Positions 18,074 through 25,527 of a DNA stretch of 64,000 nt are shown one piece after another. The stretch covers positions 1-64,000 of the forward strand of contig NZ_JAIQXV010000020.1 of assembly GCF_020166415.1 (NCBI RefSeq). Reading direction: 5' to 3'. The position numbers were made by a program, and so were the translations under genes. The notes under the pieces were generated by a model. It was given only the letters and a program-made list of their open reading frames with translations. It did no database searches and was not told the origin of the DNA. Origin of the DNA: Deinococcus multiflagellatus (lineage in GTDB: Bacteria > Deinococcota > Deinococci > Deinococcales > Deinococcaceae). Position 1 is the stretch's first letter. Every line of letters starts with the position of its first letter.

Positions 18074-18496
18074 TCAGACTCCTATGGCGCGCGTCTCAAA
18101 GGTGAGGACGAGGCGCGCGTGGTCCTGCTCTTCAAACGTCTGGCGGGCAGTGAACGCGAAGGGAGTGGGCTGCACCGGCGTGCTGGCGAGCGCGCGGCGC
18201 ACCTGATCGGCAATGGGGTTGGCCAGGGCCAGGGTGGGGGCCATGACGTCGATCTGCAGCTGGCCCAGGTCCAGGGCGCCGGTGTGGAACGTGCCCTGAG
18301 GGTGGTACAGCTGCACATAGCCAAGGGGTGAGCGCTGCTCGAAATACACCTGCAGGCCGCTGCGACCCTCGTCCAGCGGGCGGCCGTCGCTGTCGGTTTC
18401 CTGCCAGTCGGCCGGTTCCAGCACCTGACGGGGCTGGAGAAGGGGAACGCCTTCGGGCAGGGCGGCGCGCAGGCAGGCTGTGATCTGGTCCAGCAC
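18074..18496 (-). CDS. Tail terminator-like protein
   Basis: 140 residues. It starts MLDQITACLRAALPEGVPLL and has the compact alpha/beta layout of tail terminator (gpU-like) proteins, lying just upstream of the tail tube gene, the usual place. The stop is two bases from the tube gene's start, within the tube gene's ribosome site. Assigned on order and size; no signature motif. Confidence 0.6.
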   Translation of the reverse strand: MLDQITACLRAALPEGVPLLQPRQVLEPADWQETDSDGRPLDEGRSGLQVYFEQRSPLGYVQLYHPQGTFHTGALDLGQLQIDVMAPTLALANPIADQVRRALASTPVQPTPFAFTARQTFEEQDHARLVLTFETRAIGV

Positions 18497-18499
18497 GCT

Positions 18500-18889
18500 T
18501 CACCTCCGGATGATGCACAGGGCCCGGCCCATGTCGGTGAAGTCATCGCGCTGGCCCCAGCTGCGCACTTCCAGGCGGCCCCCGTCCCACCGCTCCTGCA
18601 GGAATGAGCCTTTCGGTGGCCGCGTGACGGTCGGGTCGACCGTGAGGATGCGGATGTCGCGGAAAGGCACGTCCTCCGCTGTGGCGAACGCCTGGGCAGC
18701 GGCCACTTCATCACGGCTGCCTTCCACCGGATCTTTCACGCTAAACGTGCAGGGGTACAGGGTGGTGCGGCTGCCCTGCGTGTGTTCGAACGTGCCCTCG
18801 TGCCGGAACATCAGCGACGCGTTCCGGCGAATGGCCTTCGCTGCCTGCGCGCGCTTCCGGTCCAGCCGGGGGTCTGCGCGCCGGGTCAC
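18500..18889 (-). CDS. Head-tail connector (head closure-like)
   Basis: 129 residues from the GTG that overlaps the previous stop as GTGA; a second GTG 12 bases upstream is possible. The basic N-terminus (TRRADPRLDRKRAQAAKAIR) is followed by a small beta domain (FTDMGRALCIIRR at the end). Position between adaptor and tail terminator suggests the head-closure/stopper protein. Confidence 0.55.
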   Translation of the reverse strand: MTRRADPRLDRKRAQAAKAIRRNASLMFRHEGTFEHTQGSRTTLYPCTFSVKDPVEGSRDEVAAAQAFATAEDVPFRDIRILTVDPTVTRPPKGSFLQERWDGGRLEVRSWGQRDDFTDMGRALCIIRR

Positions 18890-19293
18890 CGCAGCCCCCA
18901 CTCCGCGAACTCAGGCTCCGGGTTCGCCTGGCCCACCTGGGCGACCGGCGTGACGGGCGCGACCAGACCAGCTTCCGTCTCCGCATCCTTCAACCAGCCC
19001 TGGAGCAGATTCACGCGCGCCATCACGTTTTTCTCGGTCGTGATGCTCCCCTCCGCGCGGAACTTGTCATCCTCGCCGATCAGGATCTGGATCACGGCCT
19101 TCAGGGCCAGCACCCGCACGTGCGCCCGCCGCTGCTGAAGACTGACCCCCTCTCGCTCGCTGGCCAGCTCCACCCAGAGATCCACCAGATTCTGGTAGGC
19201 CGTGGGCTCCAGATTGAAGTCTGCAGCGGTCAGGTGCTGCTCCCCGTGCAGGCGGCGCACCATGTCCGACCCGGTCAATTCCGGGGCGGTCAC
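18886..19293 (-). CDS. Head-tail adaptor-like protein
   Basis: 135 residues, largely helical (YQNLVDLWVELASEREGVSL, VLALKAVIQILIGEDDKFRA), as expected for a gp6/gp15-type head-tail adaptor that sits on the portal. The next gene starts inside its stop codon (GTGA). Family assignment by position and helical content only. Confidence 0.5.
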   Translation of the reverse strand: MTAPELTGSDMVRRLHGEQHLTAADFNLEPTAYQNLVDLWVELASEREGVSLQQRRAHVRVLALKAVIQILIGEDDKFRAEGSITTEKNVMARVNLLQGWLKDAETEAGLVAPVTPVAQVGQANPEPEFAEWGLR

Positions 19294-19296
19294 GGC

Positions 19297-20118
19297 TCAG
19301 CCCTCGGCCGACTTGAAGTGCGCCTCAACCAGGGCCACGATCTTCGCCGCCTCCTCGTCCGTGATGCCCTCAATTGCGGTGAGCTGCTTGGCCGGGCGGC
19401 CGCGCAGGCTCTCGTAGGTGGTCAGGCCCATCTTCGACAGGGGGCCACGCCTCAGGAAGTTACCGGGTAGATCCGTCCCCTGCGCCGTGCCGTACAGGGT
19501 CTCGAAAGTTTCCACGCGCTTTTTCAGGGCGTCGCGGTCCTGCAGCACGCGGGCAATCACGGCGGCTGGCTTGGGGGGCGTGGCGGCGGCGCGTTCCTCG
19601 TCCGAGTACTCGCCCTGCAGGGCCGTGGCCACCCCGGTCAGTTCCGCCTGCAGCTTCTCGTCGCCCGAGCCAGCGCCCGCCTGCAGATTTTCGACCTGCT
19701 GCTGGAGATCGGACGCGGTGCGCTGGTGCTGCGCCGCCGTGCTGTTTGCGGCCTGCAGGTCCCCCTGCAGCGTCGCAATCCGGCTATCCCGCTCTTTGAG
19801 GCTGGCGCGCAGGTCCACTGTTTCGCGGGCGTCCCGCCTGGCCTGCTCCAGTTCCGCGCGCAGGCCAGCGAGTTCCTGCGCGGCTTTCTGCGCTTCAGCG
19901 CGGGCGGCGGCGGCCTCCGGGTTGCGGCGGCGCTCGATCTCCTCAGGCTCGGCGAGGAATCCCTTGTTCAGGTACTCGCGCGCTTCTTTCACCTGCGCTT
20001 CGTTGTCAGGGTCCACGTCGTAGGCCTGCCCCGGCTGGAGGAACGTTTGACGGGACTCCACCCACAGCAGAGCGGTGGTCACAAGCTGCTTGGGCAGGGC
20101 CGAGCTTTTATTGGTCAT
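19297..20118 (-). CDS. Coiled-coil capsid-region protein with C-terminal helix-hairpin-helix
   Basis: 273 residues from the ATG at 20118 (GAGG eight bases upstream); the TTG 12 bases earlier overlaps that site. A short N-terminal domain (about 1-60, LQPGQAYDVDPDNEAQVKEA) is followed by a long coiled coil (about 60-150). The C-terminus (PAKQLTAIEGITDEEAAKIV) has a helix-hairpin-helix-like signature found in DNA-binding and phage connector proteins. It lies between the major capsid gene and the connectors. Role unknown; a head-neck or internal capsid protein is plausible. Confidence 0.6.
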   Translation of the reverse strand: MTNKSSALPKQLVTTALLWVESRQTFLQPGQAYDVDPDNEAQVKEAREYLNKGFLAEPEEIERRRNPEAAAARAEAQKAAQELAGLRAELEQARRDARETVDLRASLKERDSRIATLQGDLQAANSTAAQHQRTASDLQQQVENLQAGAGSGDEKLQAELTGVATALQGEYSDEERAAATPPKPAAVIARVLQDRDALKKRVETFETLYGTAQGTDLPGNFLRRGPLSKMGLTTYESLRGRPAKQLTAIEGITDEEAAKIVALVEAHFKSAEG

Positions 20119-20137
20119 GGGATACCTCAAAGGACGC

Positions 20138-20163
20138 CGCCCTGATCACGTCAGACCAGGGCG
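20138..20163 (-). terminator. Hairpin between major capsid gene and next gene
   Basis: 7-bp stem (CGCCCTG pairs with CAGGGCG) with a 12-base loop. On the minus strand it is followed by only a short TCCTTT, so it may reduce transcription downstream of the capsid gene rather than stop it. Confidence 0.4.
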
Positions 20164-20190
20164 GGGAAGGGGGCGATTGGACGGTGCGAG

Positions 20191-21450
20191 TTACTGCTGG
20201 AGGTTGCTGTTGCCGCTGGCGATCAGGATGCCGGTCTTGTCCGACACCGCCGCGCCCAGGGCGTCCAGAACCTTCACTTCAAAGATCATCTGGCTGAACG
20301 ACCCACTGTCGAATTCGACGGTTTCCGCGATGCGGGTCAGGGTGCGGGGCCCACCCTCAAAGCCGCGCAGCACCGCGACTTCCACGGGGGTGGTGCCGCG
20401 CGCCACCGCAATCCAGTCGTTGATGTTGTGGCCGGGGTAGTCGTCCACGCCCATCAGCGTCAGAATTTCCTCGCCGTGCACCGTGGCCGCCCGGTAGACC
20501 GGGTTGGCGGTGGGCAGCTGCTGGGGGTTGCCGGCAGCGTAACCGACATAGGCCAGCTGCTGGCTGGCCATCGCGGTGTCAGCGGTGCCCACGTGCCCAA
20601 TTGGCACGAACAGGTCCGTCAGGGCGCGCGCCACGGGGCGGCCCTGCGCGTCAAGCTGGTTGGCCAGGTAACTGCGCACCGCGTTGATGTTGCTGATGTT
20701 CGGCCCCAGGCCGCCGTTGGGCAACGGGAGGCGGTTGGCCATCCGCCGGATGGCGTCCACCACCGCCCACGCGCGGGTGCGCGCGGCGGCCTGGCCCAGC
20801 TCGTACATGGCGTCCTGAAATTCGCCCAGCTTGTCCTTCTGCAGGGCTTCCCAGGTCAGGGCCAGGGCCAGCTCGTACTTCGCCACGCTGTAGAACTCAC
20901 CCTGCCCGACCCAGCCGGTGTACTCCACGTTCGCGCCTTCCGCCACGAGGGTCAGGAAGCGGTTGAGCAGGTTCACGCCGCCGCGTGCCCGCACCGGGTT
21001 GAAGTCCTCCACGGTGCGGCGGCGCACGATGTCGAACAGGTCGGTCTGGAAGGGTGGCAGGTTCTCGCGCCGCACCGCGTCGCGCGCGGCCGCGATGCCG
21101 TACGCGAGGTCGCTGCTGGTCATGGCCTCGACCACCCGCATTTCCGCCCGGATGCCGCGCAGATCGGGAATCAGGCTCTCGTACGTGCGCATGGCGGCGG
21201 CGTAGGCCTTGTCATCGCTGGTCCGCAGCTTGCGGCCCTCGGCGATTTTCTCGCCCAGCAGGGTGCCGAAGTAGCCCTCGTAGAACTTGCGGATGCAGCT
21301 CATGGCGAGCACCGTGGCGGTCAGGTGGTTCGCCTGCTGGGTCAGGTTCCCGGTGCTGGGGGTCACACCGGTGCTTTCGTAGAAGCGCCGGGCCTGGCCG
21401 GTGCGAACGGCGTCCAGCATCTTATGGCGCAGGGTTTCAAATCGGGACAT
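20191..21450 (-). CDS. Major capsid protein (HK97-fold, Mu gpT-like)
   Basis: 419 residues from the ATG preceded by AGGAGGCACC; the upstream extension is a shadow that crosses a terminator hairpin. The segment YSVAKYELALALTWEALQKD followed by LGEFQDAMYELGQAAARTRA matches the E-loop/spine region of Mu gpT-like and related HK97-fold capsid subunits. It follows the protease/scaffold and decoration-like genes, the canonical capsid order. The acidic N-terminal half may be trimmed by the protease. Confidence 0.82.
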   Translation of the reverse strand: MSRFETLRHKMLDAVRTGQARRFYESTGVTPSTGNLTQQANHLTATVLAMSCIRKFYEGYFGTLLGEKIAEGRKLRTSDDKAYAAAMRTYESLIPDLRGIRAEMRVVEAMTSSDLAYGIAAARDAVRRENLPPFQTDLFDIVRRRTVEDFNPVRARGGVNLLNRFLTLVAEGANVEYTGWVGQGEFYSVAKYELALALTWEALQKDKLGEFQDAMYELGQAAARTRAWAVVDAIRRMANRLPLPNGGLGPNISNINAVRSYLANQLDAQGRPVARALTDLFVPIGHVGTADTAMASQQLAYVGYAAGNPQQLPTANPVYRAATVHGEEILTLMGVDDYPGHNINDWIAVARGTTPVEVAVLRGFEGGPRTLTRIAETVEFDSGSFSQMIFEVKVLDALGAAVSDKTGILIASGNSNLQQ

Positions 21451-21488
21451 GGTGCCTCCTGGGGCAGGGGAGAGGGCGGGCAACGCAA

Positions 21489-21516
21489 GACGGCGGCCCC
21501 TGAGGAGGCCGCCGTC
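21489..21516 (-). terminator. Strong GC hairpin between decoration-like gene and capsid gene
   Basis: Perfect 10-bp stem (GACGGCGGCC pairs with GGCCGCCGTC), 8-base loop, just after the stop of the small decoration-like gene. There is little T-richness after it on the minus strand. It could be a partial terminator or a stabiliser that sets the expression ratio of the two proteins. Confidence 0.45.
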
Positions 21517-21532
21517 CCGTTCCGAATGGGGG

Positions 21533-21931
21533 TTAGCTGTTGTACCGGACGCCGACCATGTCGCGGGGGAAACGCCACCCCACGAACAGGTTCCCGCCCT
21601 CTGTGCCGGTGTAGGTGCCGTCCGGGGCCTGATACACCTTGCTCCAGAGGGCGATGTCATTCGGCAGGGTGCCGACCCTGATGGCCATGCCCACGCCAGG
21701 GAAGTAGGTGGTGGCTTCGCCGGCGCGCAGGCCTGCCGCCGCCTGGCCCGACGCAATGGTCTCGGCCGTGGCGCGGGGCGTGCGGGGAATGCCGAAGAAC
21801 CCGGCGTTGCCCAGGGCGATGGGGTGGCCCTGGCGGGCGTTGGCGGGCACCTGGACAGCCAGGGCAATGCCGATCCCGTCGTCGCTTTTGAAGGGTGGAA
21901 CAAACGGCGTCGTGGTGGGGAATGTGCTCAT
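21533..21931 (-). CDS. Capsid decoration/stabilising protein (DUF2190-like)
   Basis: 132 residues. Its layout (VQVPANARQGHPIALGNAGF then FGIP, with the ending GNLFVGWRFPRDMVGVRYNS) matches the small beta-rich DUF2190-type capsid decoration proteins encoded next to major capsid genes. It lies between the protease/scaffold and the major capsid genes, as in lambda gpD. A GC hairpin follows. Trimeric decoration of the head is inferred. Confidence 0.6.
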   Translation of the reverse strand: MSTFPTTTPFVPPFKSDDGIGIALAVQVPANARQGHPIALGNAGFFGIPRTPRATAETIASGQAAAGLRAGEATTYFPGVGMAIRVGTLPNDIALWSKVYQAPDGTYTGTEGGNLFVGWRFPRDMVGVRYNS

Positions 21932-21981
21932 GCTGAACTCCTGTGGGGGAGAGGGTTGGTGCCTGTGGCAGTCGCCACGGC

Positions 21982-22692
21982 TTAGTGCAGATCGAAGTCG
22001 CTGGCCAGGTCCATGAAGCTGTTGTCAGCCGGTACCGGCACCGTGCGGGGCGCACTGGTGTCACCAGCGGGCACCTGCACGCCCCCGCGACTTTCGCGGC
22101 TCAGGTAGTCCCAAGGCCCGGGCGTGGGTGCGGAAGCAGGCGTGGCGAGGTGCTGCGTGAGGTGGCGGCGCTGGGCGATCTGCCCTTCAATGAAGGCGTG
22201 CGCGGTCGCCGTGTCGGTGGCCGCCCGGGCGCCGCGCATCAGATCGGCGCGGAAGGTGGCGTCCATGTCCACGGCCCCTTCCCCTTCGCCGAAGGTGCCC
22301 ACGGTGGGCAGGTTGGCGCGCAGCAGGGCCGTTTCCACCATGCGGTCACGCTCACTGTCACGCAGCTGGCGCTCCAGGGCCGCGATCTGGCCCTGCTGGA
22401 CCAGCAGGGTGTTTTCCAGCGTGCTGTTGCCGCGCCCCGCCGCGTTTTCCTGCGTGTTCTGCGGGGTGGGCTGCGGAGCAGGCTGGGGCGCGGGCTGCGG
22501 CGCCGGGGGGGCGTTGGGCCCGGCGTTGCCCGGGGTGGCGGGCTGGGCCGGGGTGGTGGGCGTGCCGCTGGCCGCCGCCGCCTGATCGGCGATCTGCTCC
22601 AGCGCCATGTAGTACTCCGGCGCGTGCTCTTTCTTAACCTGCTCCAGGGTCTTGCCGTGCTTCTCGCACAGCGCTTTCAGAATTGCGTGCAT
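21982..22692 (-). CDS. Internal-start scaffold protein nested in the protease gene
   Basis: 236 residues, same frame as the protease gene. The ATG of MHAILKALCEKHGKTLEQVK is preceded by AGGAGGG at good spacing, far better than chance inside a coding region. The product would hold a helical domain, the Pro/Gln-rich linker and the C-terminal coiled coil, and lack the protease. This mirrors lambda C/Nu3, in which a scaffold is made from an internal start of the protease gene. Nested translation is inferred from the ribosome site. Confidence 0.7.
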   Translation of the reverse strand: MHAILKALCEKHGKTLEQVKKEHAPEYYMALEQIADQAAAASGTPTTPAQPATPGNAGPNAPPAPQPAPQPAPQPTPQNTQENAAGRGNSTLENTLLVQQGQIAALERQLRDSERDRMVETALLRANLPTVGTFGEGEGAVDMDATFRADLMRGARAATDTATAHAFIEGQIAQRRHLTQHLATPASAPTPGPWDYLSRESRGGVQVPAGDTSAPRTVPVPADNSFMDLASDFDLH

Positions 22693-23523
22693 CTTGCCCT
22701 CCTGTGGGCGAATGGGCGCCGGCACGTCCAGGTCGTCGGGGTCAAACGCTTCTGACGCTTCGGTGCGTGCGCGGCCACCGATGTTGCTCGGGTCGGAAAC
22801 GTAGTCGATGGAGTTGTACCGGTAGTCGTCCTGCACCACCGGAATGAGCGCGTCCGGGTCGTAGTAGTTCGGGTCCAGCTCCGACGCTTTCTTCCAGACG
22901 GCGGAGCCGTACCCGTTCGTGCTGATGCCGACGCGAATGCCACTTTTCAGCAGCCCTTTGATGTCGCTGCCCACAGCCGTGTCGACGATCTCGCCTTCCG
23001 CCACGACCATGTCCACCTTCCGGGTGGTGCCACTGCCGACTGGCCACTCGATTTCCCGGCCTTCCTCAATGGTCAGGCCCGTCCATTTCGTGGCGATCTT
23101 CTGCATGCTGCCGCGCACCGGCTCCCACCACTCCGGGTGGTCCATCAGCGCCCACAGGCCACCGTCCTCCATGTCCGGCCCCGCTGCGGCGTTGGCCGCC
23201 TCGTAGCAGGACCGGGGGTAGTACCGGCCGTTGCGGTTGATGATGTCGCAGATCGCGACGTCTGCCTTAACCAACGTGACCATCACGCCGTCGCGCACTT
23301 CTTCGGTCAGGCGGGCCTTGACGCGCAGGGGCACGTCCTCGTGCAGGCTGACGTTCTCGGCCTTCTGGCCTTCCGCTACACCCCGCGCCTGCACCCGCTC
23401 GAGCGTCACCACGGACTTCGGCGGGCGGAGACTGCGGCGGGCGGTGGTGGGCGCCTGGCCGGCCGCTTCCATCAGGTGCAGGGTGGCCGCTTCAGTGCAG
23501 GGCGAACGGTTGCTGGGGTTCAT
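21982..23523 (-). CDS. Prohead protease fused to scaffold
   Basis: 513 residues from an ATG preceded by AGGAGG. Residues ~70-230 carry motifs of the T4 gp21-like prohead protease: NRNGRYYP, MDHPEW (probable catalytic His) and VGISTNGYGS (probable catalytic Ser). A Pro/Gln-rich linker (APQPAPQPAPQPTPQ) and a coiled-coil scaffold-like C-terminus follow. It cleaves scaffold and capsid N-termini during head maturation. A second start at 22692 yields the scaffold alone. Confidence 0.82.
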   Translation of the reverse strand: MNPSNRSPCTEAATLHLMEAAGQAPTTARRSLRPPKSVVTLERVQARGVAEGQKAENVSLHEDVPLRVKARLTEEVRDGVMVTLVKADVAICDIINRNGRYYPRSCYEAANAAAGPDMEDGGLWALMDHPEWWEPVRGSMQKIATKWTGLTIEEGREIEWPVGSGTTRKVDMVVAEGEIVDTAVGSDIKGLLKSGIRVGISTNGYGSAVWKKASELDPNYYDPDALIPVVQDDYRYNSIDYVSDPSNIGGRARTEASEAFDPDDLDVPAPIRPQEGKMHAILKALCEKHGKTLEQVKKEHAPEYYMALEQIADQAAAASGTPTTPAQPATPGNAGPNAPPAPQPAPQPAPQPTPQNTQENAAGRGNSTLENTLLVQQGQIAALERQLRDSERDRMVETALLRANLPTVGTFGEGEGAVDMDATFRADLMRGARAATDTATAHAFIEGQIAQRRHLTQHLATPASAPTPGPWDYLSRESRGGVQVPAGDTSAPRTVPVPADNSFMDLASDFDLH

Positions 23524-23524
23524 G

Positions 23525-23857
23525 TCAGACCTCCTGTGGGGACTCGGGGGCGGTGAAGAGGGTGAGCCGCAGCTGCAGGGGACTTCGCCACTGCGGCTGC
23601 ACGCCGGTCGCCGTGATGCGCTCATGCAGGGTTTGCAGCTGCTCGGCCGACGCGGCACCCCGGTAGGGGGTGAGGTCCACGTCGTGTTGCAGGTGCAGCC
23701 GCGTTTCGCGGGCCTTGCGTACGTCGTCCGGGGTCAATTCCCCCAGCAGCTCTAGGTCCTCGACCGGCACAGCCGGGTCGTACAGGCGCCGCGTGTTGAT
23801 GCAGGTCTGCACGATCGCCTCAGCAGTGTCCGGGAAACTCAACGGTTCATCCTTCAC
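23525..23857 (-). CDS. Small head-region protein, unknown
   Basis: 110 residues from a GTG with GGAGG six bases upstream; the longer upstream extension is basic shadow sequence. A helical, acidic protein (FPDTAEAIVQTCINTRRLYD, VDLTPYRGAASAEQLQTLHE). It overlaps the end of the small gene before it by 11 bases and is followed two bases later by the protease gene. Found between portal and protease; function unknown. Confidence 0.6.
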   Translation of the reverse strand: MKDEPLSFPDTAEAIVQTCINTRRLYDPAVPVEDLELLGELTPDDVRKARETRLHLQHDVDLTPYRGAASAEQLQTLHERITATGVQPQWRSPLQLRLTLFTAPESPQEV

Positions 23858-24008
23858 GCAGCACCTCCGGGGGCGTGTGGTCGTTCTGTTCGCGTCTGGG
23901 CTTGCGTTTCGGGCGCGGGCCACTCTCGTGCACGTCGGGTGTGCCGTCCGGGAGCGGCGCGGGTTCACGCAGGATCGTCGGCGGGGTCGGGTGCGGGGTC
24001 TTTGGCAT
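23847..24008 (-). CDS. Tiny Pro/Arg-rich protein overlapping portal end
   Basis: 53 residues starting MPKTPHPTPPTILREPAPLP, with AAGGAGG eight bases upstream; an ATG two codons earlier is too close to that site. It lies in another frame across the last 44 bases of the portal gene. Proline-rich with a basic centre (PRPKRKPRREQNDH). Accepted mainly because of its strong ribosome site and operon position; function unknown. Confidence 0.5.
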   Translation of the reverse strand: MPKTPHPTPPTILREPAPLPDGTPDVHESGPRPKRKPRREQNDHTPPEVLREG

Positions 24009-25527
24009 CGTCATCACCTCCTTTGCCCGCCTTGGCGTTGGCGGGCGGCGTGTTTGTGGTGGCCGCGCTCTTGCCGAACGGCAGGCCCCGCGCGGCGAGC
24101 TGGCTTTCCTCGACAGCCGGGTCGAAGCCCACGCTGGCGGAGAGTGTTTCGGGGCTGGCCCAGTTCTCTTTCGAGGCAGCCTGGGCACGCTTAAGCAGCA
24201 CCTCCAGGCTTTCCTGGGAGATGTTGGGGAAGCTCCAGTTGATCTCGATCAGATCGGCGGGCACCCGCAGGCGCTTTCTCCGCCGCCCGGCGCCCTGCCC
24301 CTCGTAGCGGTACGTGGTGTACAGCTTGTCCGGGCCGTAGCGCCGCTTGAGCTCCATACGGAAGACGCGGTCCAGCCAGGCGCGGCCCAGGCCCTGGCGC
24401 TGCTGGCCCAGGCGGATGGCGGGGGTGTTCATCTCACTGGCAGTGGCCCGGTTGGCGTTGTTGCCTTCGCCCAGCCAATGCTCGGGCAGGCCGCCCAGGG
24501 CGAGGCCCACCATGCGCAGGAACGTGCGCTGGTCGTGCGCCGCCTCCGTCGCGCCCCGGGCCGGGTGCGGGAATTCCAGCTTCTCGGTGAAGCCGTCGTA
24601 CCGCCGGCCTTCGGCATCCTGCCAGCCGGGGCTGGTGACGAGGGGGAACACCCCACCCCGCTCCGGAATGGCAGCAAACGCGCGCCGCTTGGCGTTCCAC
24701 TGGCTCATCCCGCCGTCCGGCCGGCCCTGCGGGTCCGTGCCCGCTGGATTCATCGCGGCGGTGTACACGGCGATGATGCGCTGCTGCACCTCGTGCAGGT
24801 TCAGGCGGTTGTTCGCCATTGCCACGTACGCCACGGCGGCGTGCGCGGCGCCCAGGGCGATGGGCCAGCCCCGCGCGTCGTTGTACATCGCGTCGAAGGC
24901 CGTCCAGCTGAACTCGCCGGCTTCCCAGGTGCGGAAGCGGCCGGGGCCGTCGCTGACGCGCACACGTGTGGCCATGTCACTGGCCACCGCGCCGCGCCTC
25001 GTGTCCCAGTCCAGCAGCACCTCGTTTACATCCAGGAAGGCGATGCGGGCGGGCATGTTCGGGCCCGGGTCATCGTCCCCGGTGGGGAACACCGTGGCGT
25101 TCTCACCGTCCAGGTACAGCTCGGTAAGGAAGCGGAAGGTGAAGAGTTCGCCCAGGCTGTTCGCCTGCCAGAACTGGTCCAGCGCCCGGTTCACATCCTT
25201 GTCCTCGTGTGGGGCGTAGGTGAAGTGGTCCCCGGAGAGGAAGGCCGTGACCAGCTGGATGGCGCCGCGAAACAGGGGATTGGGCATGAAGTACAGGGCG
25301 CGGCACAGCTGGCGGGCGTGGTGCCGGTTGCCGCCGTACGGGCCGTTGGCCATGGCCGGGTCAGCGTAGGTCCAGCCCCCGGTGTGGCCGGGCGTGACCC
25401 CAGCCACCACGCCCAGGCCGGGCAGATTCATGTGGCCGCCCGGCACGAGGGGCGCGGCCTGCGCGGTGCTTTCCGTCTGGCTGCTTACGGGGTGTCCGTC
25501 AGGACCAAGAATCAAGTTCGTAGTCAT
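23965..25527 (-). CDS. Portal protein
   Basis: 520 residues from the ATG of MTTNLILGPDGHPVS; AAGGAGG lies close upstream (spacing short) and the start overlaps the terminase end by 29 bases. Length, position after large terminase, the helical clip/stem layout (LCRALYFMPNPLFRGAIQLV) and the C-terminal basic linker fit a phage portal, the dodecameric DNA gate. The acidic tail (GGDDDAKDPAPDPADDPA) is unusual. Confidence 0.8.
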   Translation of the reverse strand: MTTNLILGPDGHPVSSQTESTAQAAPLVPGGHMNLPGLGVVAGVTPGHTGGWTYADPAMANGPYGGNRHHARQLCRALYFMPNPLFRGAIQLVTAFLSGDHFTYAPHEDKDVNRALDQFWQANSLGELFTFRFLTELYLDGENATVFPTGDDDPGPNMPARIAFLDVNEVLLDWDTRRGAVASDMATRVRVSDGPGRFRTWEAGEFSWTAFDAMYNDARGWPIALGAAHAAVAYVAMANNRLNLHEVQQRIIAVYTAAMNPAGTDPQGRPDGGMSQWNAKRRAFAAIPERGGVFPLVTSPGWQDAEGRRYDGFTEKLEFPHPARGATEAAHDQRTFLRMVGLALGGLPEHWLGEGNNANRATASEMNTPAIRLGQQRQGLGRAWLDRVFRMELKRRYGPDKLYTTYRYEGQGAGRRRKRLRVPADLIEINWSFPNISQESLEVLLKRAQAASKENWASPETLSASVGFDPAVEESQLAARGLPFGKSAATTNTPPANAKAGKGGDDDAKDPAPDPADDPA

